Assembly (NCBI GenBank): GCA_029059925.1 | Contig: JAIDVA010000013.1 | Span: 1-6,086 of the forward strand | DNA length: 6,086 bases | Origin: Eubacterium sp. | GTDB lineage: Bacteria > Bacillota > Clostridia > Oscillospirales > Acutalibacteraceae | Reading direction: 5' to 3' | In this document: piece by piece, positions 5,355 through 6,086 of the stretch | Position numbering within the stretch: position 1 is the stretch's first letter | Layout: every line of letters starts with the position of its first letter | Program-made: the position numbers and the translations under genes | The notes under the pieces: model-generated | Seen by the model: the letters and a program-made list of their open reading frames with translations, nothing else | Told to the model about the DNA's origin: nothing | The model's database searches: none

Positions 5355-6086
5355 ATGAAAATATTATTCTCTGCTTTTACGGCGAATCCTTATGCCGGCT
5401 CAGAGGCACAATGCGGTTGGTCCTGGGCCTATGCAATGCGAAATTACAACGAAGTATACCTTCTCACACGCAACGAGCATAAAAAAGCTGTTGAACATTA
5501 CATAAAACAAAATAATATTACCAATATAAAGGTTTTTTATCATGACATTCCTGAGTGGATGAATCTTTATAACAAAACACATAAAAACTTTTTCTATTTT
5601 TGCTATTACTATTTATGGCAGAAAACTGTTTTGAAAACAGTAAAAAAACTGAACAACGAATATCATTTTGATTACATCCAGCATGTTACTCTGGGTGATT
5701 TCAGAATCGCTGCCCCGCTCTGGAAAACGAATGTAAAATTCATATTCGGCCCTGTCGGCGGTGCGCAGACTACACCGAATGTATTTCTGCCTTATATTAA
5801 AGGGCACGAAAAAAGCGAAAAGATACGTGAAATCATTAACAGCTGTGCAAAATTAAACTTTTCATACAGACGCACGCTTAATAAAGCAAGCCTTATACTT
5901 TGCGCAAATAAAGAAACGCAGTCATATCTGCGTGATATAATCAAGGATAAAAGCAAGTGCCGACTACTGACCGAAAACGGAATCATGTCATCAAAAATCG
6001 ATGAACCGATTTTTAACCGAAAGACTGAAAATGATACTGTAAATATTCTCTGGGCAGGTCGCTTCCTTTATCGCAAGGGTCTGCAA
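5355..6086 (+). CDS. GT4-family glycosyltransferase, N-terminal two thirds (3' end outside the window)
   Basis: The frame stays open from ATG 5355 to the last base, giving 244 residues that end on a codon boundary. It begins MKILFSAFTANPYAGSEAQ, then GWSWAYAM: the AGSEA...GW pattern near the start is typical of a GT4 subgroup in which the glycine loop shapes the acceptor domain. QHVTLGDFRIAAPLW and FGPVGGAQTTP (FGPVGG at 131-136) follow. The linker contains LCANKETQSYL, and the second Rossmann domain begins with ILWAGRFLYRKGLQ (WAGRFLYRKG at 233-242), the donor-site motif. The E-x7-E catalytic region would lie beyond the window. The start is fixed because the only upstream in-frame codons, between the previous gene's stop and this ATG, contain no ATG, GTG or TTG. 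It is probably cotranscribed with the FrhB-like gene and adds another sugar to the same glycan. The specificity is unknown. Confidence 0.9.
   Translation, partial: MKILFSAFTANPYAGSEAQCGWSWAYAMRNYNEVYLLTRNEHKKAVEHYIKQNNITNIKVFYHDIPEWMNLYNKTHKNFFYFCYYYLWQKTVLKTVKKLNNEYHFDYIQHVTLGDFRIAAPLWKTNVKFIFGPVGGAQTTPNVFLPYIKGHEKSEKIREIINSCAKLNFSYRRTLNKASLILCANKETQSYLRDIIKDKSKCRLLTENGIMSSKIDEPIFNRKTENDTVNILWAGRFLYRKGLQ

Overview
The window looks like an internal piece of a surface- or exopolysaccharide biosynthesis locus from a low-GC, strictly anaerobic Firmicute, most likely a gut Clostridia member (Oscillospiraceae or Lachnospiraceae type). That placement is inferred from AT-rich coding sequence, GAGG-type ribosome binding sites, tight gene packing and oxygen-sensitive Fe-S enzymes of kinds common in such genomes. 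No marker gene fixes the genus.

All six genes lie on the + strand and read as one transcription unit. In order they are: the C-terminal half of a GT4 glycosyltransferase (1-543, cut by the window start); a complete GT4 glycosyltransferase starting on the next base (544-1761); a radical SAM protein with a SPASM-like domain, overlapping it by 4 bases (1758-2930); after a 51-base gap, a polysaccharide pyruvyl transferase family protein (2982-4115); 9 bases later, a ferredoxin/FrhB-type Fe-S flavoprotein (4125-5336); and 18 bases later, the N-terminal two thirds of a third GT4 glycosyltransferase (5355-6086, cut by the window end). No promoter, terminator, RNA gene, mobile element or CRISPR array is visible. 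No stretch over 300 bases lacks a gene, and the minus strand holds only shadow ORFs.

The three glycosyltransferases would build a lipid-linked oligosaccharide from nucleotide-activated sugars at the cytoplasmic face of the membrane. The three genes between them form a compact block of enzymes that modify rather than extend a glycan: a radical SAM enzyme, a PF04230 protein and an FrhB-like redox protein. The PF04230/FrhB pair recurs in polysaccharide loci of anaerobes, but to my knowledge its chemistry is not established. A radical SAM enzyme directly upstream makes a redox modification of a sugar or appended group a reasonable hypothesis. This block is the most interesting part of the window.
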